A stretch of DNA of 64,000 nucleotides from Megaustenia siamemsis. Taxonomy: Eukaryota; Mollusca; Gastropoda; Stylommatophora; Ariophantidae. Shown in pieces: positions 42,401-48,400 of the stretch (position 1 is the first letter of the stretch; every line of letters begins with the position of its first letter). The DNA lies in the NCBI GenBank assembly GCA_032433765.1, contig JAVIAB010000073.1:67078205-67142204 (forward strand), in the 5' to 3' direction. The notes under the pieces were generated by a model, which worked only from the letters and a program-made list of their open reading frames with translations, did not search any database and was not told the DNA's origin. Made by a program: the position numbers and the translations under genes.

Positions 42401-45400
42401 TCATCTAGATGTATCTCTTTTAGGCATTGTTTAAGTTGTTTGTGGTGTACTCTATCATAATAAGATTCACAGTGTCAACATTTAAGTCAACTTTTGGTGC
42501 ATCAGACTGAAATATTTTGTCTACATATCCAATTTTCTTGGTTGTTGATTTTCCCATTCTTACTTGCTTCCTGTTTAACATAAGTCTGCTCTATGGGAGT
42601 CGTCTCTTATTATTCTAGTAGGGGTTTCACCTTAGATAAGCTTGATTAAATGTCACATTTGTTAACTCTTTTCATATGATTCGACACAGACTGCGTCACG
42701 CCCATCTCAGGCAAATACATTTAGCCACAGTGTATGTCACCCTATCTCAATTTATTCTGTTTAAACCATATTAGAAGTTTTTAATTAGCTTGTATATACT
42801 TTCCTGTAAACTTTCTTCCCTGGAGAGTTCCTTCCTCTTTCTACATGTTGTGTTTACAATGAAACTGTGATTTTCCATTTGGAATAGCAGTGTTTACGCC
42901 GACAGAAATTCAGCTGATTGAAATGACATTGATTAGTATTGATTTTAATGTTAGAATTCAATTGATGATAGCTTAAAAAAACCAGTAAATTAACTTTTTT
43001 TAATGTTTCAAATAATGATAATATCTAGCATATAAACCAACACTGGGAGCAGTTATTTCAATCTGAATTTAGAGAAAAGAACTAAAAGTCTCTCGTGTTC
43101 AATATTTGTAATCAATAAATCAATAAGATTACAGTGATGAGGAATACAATACATCATGATTGTAGACATGTTGCTAATTGTTTTTTTTTTTCACAAAATA
43201 ATTCATTTTGGATTACTTTGAGACCCATATTTATGATGGTAAGTTGATAATTATGGTCTCAGTTTTACGTTTACGTTTTTTTTTTTCCGTTTATCCCCCG
43301 TTTTTCTCTCTACATATCTTTTTGCATCTTTTTATTGCTGCAATCTAATTCCTTGTCTTCAATTATCTAAAAATTTGTATACAATATGTCATATAGTTGA
43401 ACAAAGTTTAGAACTAAAATCCCCACTTTATATTGAATTCATAGATTACGCAAAGGCATTTGATAGTTTAGACAGAAGAATGCTTTGGAAGTTACTGAGT
43501 CATTACGGAATCCCCATAAAGTTTATTAACCTGATAAAAACAATGTATGAAGGAACTAAATGTAGTGTGGTGCATGAAGGACAGTTTACAGAAGCATTTG
43601 AAATAAGAACAGGAGTAAGGTAGAGATGCCTTCTGTCTCCATTTCTCTTTCTATTGGCCATAGATTGGATTATGAAAATAACTCAAAACAACAGAAATGG
43701 GATCCAGTGGTCACTGACCAAACAACTTGATGATTTAGACTTTGCTGATGACATAGCTCTCCTATCACACAGCTATCAACAGATGCAGGATAAAATGAGC
43801 ATACTTGATGAGAGATCGCAACAGCTAGGACTGAAGGTTAATAGAGATAAGACCAACATTATGGAAATTAATACAGTTGGCAATGACCAAATAAAACTAT
43901 AGTCCGTTCAGATTCGTTTGCCTAGACATTAATTTATTTTTTTCAAAAACTTATTGTTCATTTGCATTGATCTTTTGAAGTTAGGTTTAGAATACTAATG
44001 TCGCTATAAAAATATTTTTTTATCAAAGAAATGTGATCCAGTTTCAAAGATGCCTTATTTAACCTATATTAAAAAAAAGTTAATCGATATTATAAACACC
44101 GGCGGGATTATGTAGATGCTTACATCTCACAGCTGATTCTTTAACATATAGGCATGACCTTCACGGCTGAATGCGCACCGTCCTAAAATAGTTATGTTTC
44201 CACTATAAATTTTTATAAAGAAATGTTACATATGAAATTTCCCGTTTAGCACAAAATGACATTTTAACCGAAACCGGAAATTATGTGACGTCAAAATCAC
44301 GGCTGTAGACTCGAGTTCGAGTCATAATTCAGAGGCAAATCTCAATATTTACAGAAAGGAGGCGGCACTATCCATATTATCTTCTGCAAGTCTATGTGAG
44401 AATGAATATAAAGGCAAAATATTTTACTGAGCATAACATTGCTATAAAGATTTATCAATACTTCTGCAGAGAGCGTAAAAAGGGACATCTTTATTGTTCT
44501 TTATCAAACCCTGAGAAGAGAACAATGCATATTTTAGGTTTGTGTAAACGTTCATTTGATCGAATAGTTAAAGGAAGCGGATATTTATTGCCAACAAATG
44601 CAAGAAAGCAAGGAAGGAAAGAAACGTTAGACAGTTTTGATAAGGACCTGGTAAAAAGAGAAATCTGTCGAATGTTTGATATAAACGAAGAAGTGACACT
44701 TAGAAAGTTGAAGCTTTGGCTGAAAACTAACAACGACATTGAAATATCAAAAACTTCATTATGGAAAATATTAAGAAGTGCAGGCTTCACCTTTAGAAAG
44801 TATGCTGGTGGAAAAAACATTATTTGTGAGAAGCCACATCTAGTAGCTCTTAGAAGCAAGTATTTACGTGAAGTGAAGGAAATGCGCGAAAATGATTATG
44901 ATATTGTTTATTTAGATGAAACTTGGATCAACGCTCATCATACAAATGAAAAGGAATGGCAGTTAGCAGATGGAAGTATTAAAAGATCAGTACCAAGCAG
45001 TAAAGGGCAACGTTTGATAGTTGCACATGCAGGTAGCAGACATAATGGGTTGTTGCAGAATGCTCATCTCGTTTTCATTTCAAAATCCATAGACAATAGA
45101 GACTACCACTCCGAAATGAATGGGCACATATTTAAAGACTGGATCGAGAAAAGTATCCTTCCAATATTAGATCGACCTTCTTGTCTGATAATGGACAATG
45201 CTTCATACCATAACGTAGTTAACGTAGAAGATAGAATCCCAACATCATCAAGTACAAAAGATGCAATCAAAACGTGGCTCATAAAAGAACACATACAAGT
45301 TAACGACAGCTACTTGAAACCCGAATTGCTTAGCCTTGTAAAACAGACACAACGTACAAAGATATTTAAAACAGACAAGTTAATTCAAGAACATGGCCAT

Positions 45401-48400
45401 AGATGTTTGAGACTACCTCCATATCATGCACACTTAAATCCTATAGAACTAGTTTGGGCAAAAGTTAAAGGACACGTAGCATATACAAATAAAACTTTCA
45501 AATTATGCGATGTTGAGACACTTACAAATCAGGCTCTATCAAATATAAATAAAGACTACTGGGTAAAATGTGAGGATCATGTGTTACGACAAGAAGAGGA
45601 ATATTGGAAAAAGGATGGTTTGTTGTTTGTTCAGCCGAAAGCAGTAATCGACCTATTTGACTCGTCTGATTCTGAATGATCATTACTCTGATTAAGTCTA
45701 CAGATAAATAGTTTGATTTGCAAAATTTCCTAGTTGATTTGTTAAACAGTTTATTGTTCAAGACCACCCAAGCAATCAAAAATATGTTATAAGCAAACCA
45801 ACAACCATTACTTTGAATGGAAGCCTGCTTTAGTCAGTACAGAAGTTCAGCTATCTTGGATCCACTATTACAGCCACACTTTCCTTAGATGAGGAACTAA
45901 ATGTACGTATTTGAAAGGCAGCGACAACATTTGGGAAACTCACACCAAGAGCATGGAACTATATCAAATTGACTCTACGAACAAAAGTTCTATATATAAT
46001 TTAAAATTTGTATACTTGCCACCAAGTAAAATTTTATGGACACGCCTATGGGTCATCGTTGCACTAGATTACTGTAAAACATTTTGATTAGGGTCAAAAT
46101 AATAGTTACATGGGCAAAGATCAAAGGAATTCGCCGCTTTAAGAAAACCGTTATAGCTAGACATTGAGTAACACATATGTTCTCGTGACATGGACATTTT
46201 AACACCATATGCCAAAAATCATGTGAAATCATCAAGAACTTTTTGAATTATAAATCATAACATCTCGGCAAACGAATCTGAACGGACTATAGGAGAAATA
46301 CCTCTACTAGACATACAATGTTACATATACCTGGGCAGTAATATAGATAAAGAGGGATTTACAGAAAATGATACCAAAATAAGGATATCAAAAGCAAGAG
46401 GAGCTTTCGTTGCACTGGGAAACATATGGAAATCCAAAGAAATTAGGTTAAATACAAAAATAAAAATGTTTAACTCAAATGTTAAGTCAGTCCTATTATA
46501 TGGCTGTGAAACATGGAGAACAAAAAAATTGACAATCACGAAGATACAGATTTTCATTAATCGATGCTTACGCAGAATAAAAGGATGGAAATGGCAGGAC
46601 AAAGTCACTAACATAGAATTATGGAAATCTACCTGTGGATAAAGGGATACATCGAAGACGATGGCGCTGGATAGGACACACACTACAGAAGCCAACTGAG
46701 AGTATTACACAACATGCCCTTTTTTTGGAATCCCCAGGGAAAAAGACAAAGAGGAAGACCAAGGAATTCTTGGAGAAGACAGATAGAAGCAAAGATGAAG
46801 ATGATGGGGAAGACATGGAATAATCTTAAAAGAATGGCGAAAAACAGAACGACTTGGAAAGTGTTTGTTGAAGACCTATGCTCCACTGGGAGCTAAAAAG
46901 GTAGAAGAATCTAATTCCTTGTCTTCAATTATCTAAAAATTCATGTACAATATGTCATGTGTTAAATAAAGCATGTACATTGATATGTAAAACCAAAAGG
47001 TCCATGAAAAATTGTGTCTCTAGAATCTCTTCCGCTGTTGCATTGATAAAAACCTCATGTACTGAAAGAGTAAGTGAGCATGAAGCATTGCCTAAAAATA
47101 AGGTAGATACTTGTCTTTTGCTATTTTGTTCTCCTCTTTATATGTTGTTTTACATTTGAGATTTATTTTGTATTATTATTTATAAACTCTTGTTTCAATG
47201 TTTTAAATAATTGTTGTATTGTTTTATTCATAATTCTACCACTTCATGTTTTTTAGCATATTTAACCCAAACCATCTTTGCCGTATAAAATTGAGTTTTA
47301 CATCAGTGCACTTGTTATTAGTAGATTTGATGGTAAAGATTATTTATTGTGTTCTTAGGAAATGCAGACTGCTAAAATGTCTGAGGAACAGGCACTAGTG
47401 GATGCTCCAGAGGAATTCCTGGATCCTATCATGGAGACACTGATGACTGACCCAGTAATGCTTCCATCTTCGCGGAAGATTATGGACAGGAATATCATAG
47501 CCCGACATATACTCAGGTTTGTATCCTGTATTATATGACATTAACAGGTTTTTATATACTTTTCTATTATTTCACACATGTTATGGCTGTAAGGAAATGC
47601 TTTAGTTGGAAATTAAAGCCAGCATGGAAATTACAACTGGGGATATTTTAATCTTTCAAAGTGATTGTGAATGAACAAACGCATGAAAGTTACTTTTATT
47701 ATTGAAGTTGTATGATATTGTTTCAACCAGTTTGGCATATAACAGTGTTATTCATGTATACTTTTTGAAAAATTAAACTCTGATATCCCAGTCTCCCACC
47801 CAACTCTCCAGACCACAGTGGCTCCGAGAACATCCAAGTCACTGGTATTGTTTACTGCTCCTCCAATAAACTCATCTGTTTCACCACATTATTTTTCTCT
47901 TTCTTAACTACCACTAGGGACCCTTTCTTTTATCCATTAGTAGAGACTCTTCTCTCTCCATTTTTACTTATTTCTGGCATTATCTTTTCATAGTTTACTA
48001 TTACTCTAGCCTACCCAATAGGTGTAGTGAAGTGGCCAGCAGGAGTTTAGGTCCTGTCAACTTCCTGATTAGAGTTTCATTCTTCTTCCTTTGTCATGTG
48101 TTGACATCATCATGTCTTAGGTTGAGTATTTTTCATTTTAACCGTGTTTGTTTCTTATCTGCTGTCCTGTTTCTGATGAAGGCCTGTGGCCAAAACATTA
48201 TATATTGTCCTGTTTTCCTATTAGTTTAGCTGCTGGATGCAATTTTATGTTCTTTTTTTCATATTTTATCCAGATTTTCTTGCAGCCCTGCACAATATCA
48301 CATATTTTTGCCAATCTCTGAGTAATCATATAGATTCACCACTTTTTAAATATTTTTTTTAGCTAAATCTTCAAAGTTAATAGTCAAATTATAAATTTCA

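Larger units (their letters stand above)
43394..46907 (+). mobile_element. LINE-B, 5'-truncated, interrupted by a DNA transposon
   Basis: RT coding ([35 protein letters not shown]) runs to 43899. It resumes at 46290 with [34 protein letters not shown] and the C-terminal [16 protein letters not shown] region. Imperfect direct repeats of about 51 bp flank it (43342-43393 and 46908-46958). The RT frame has one in-frame TAG at about 43621. Confidence 0.9.

Noticed and set aside
41710..42475. Twin-primed 5' inversion of a single LINE-E
   Set aside because: In twin priming the inverted 5' part precedes the 3' part that carries the tail. Here the 3' end comes first and the RT part is on the other side, so two separate insertions are more likely.
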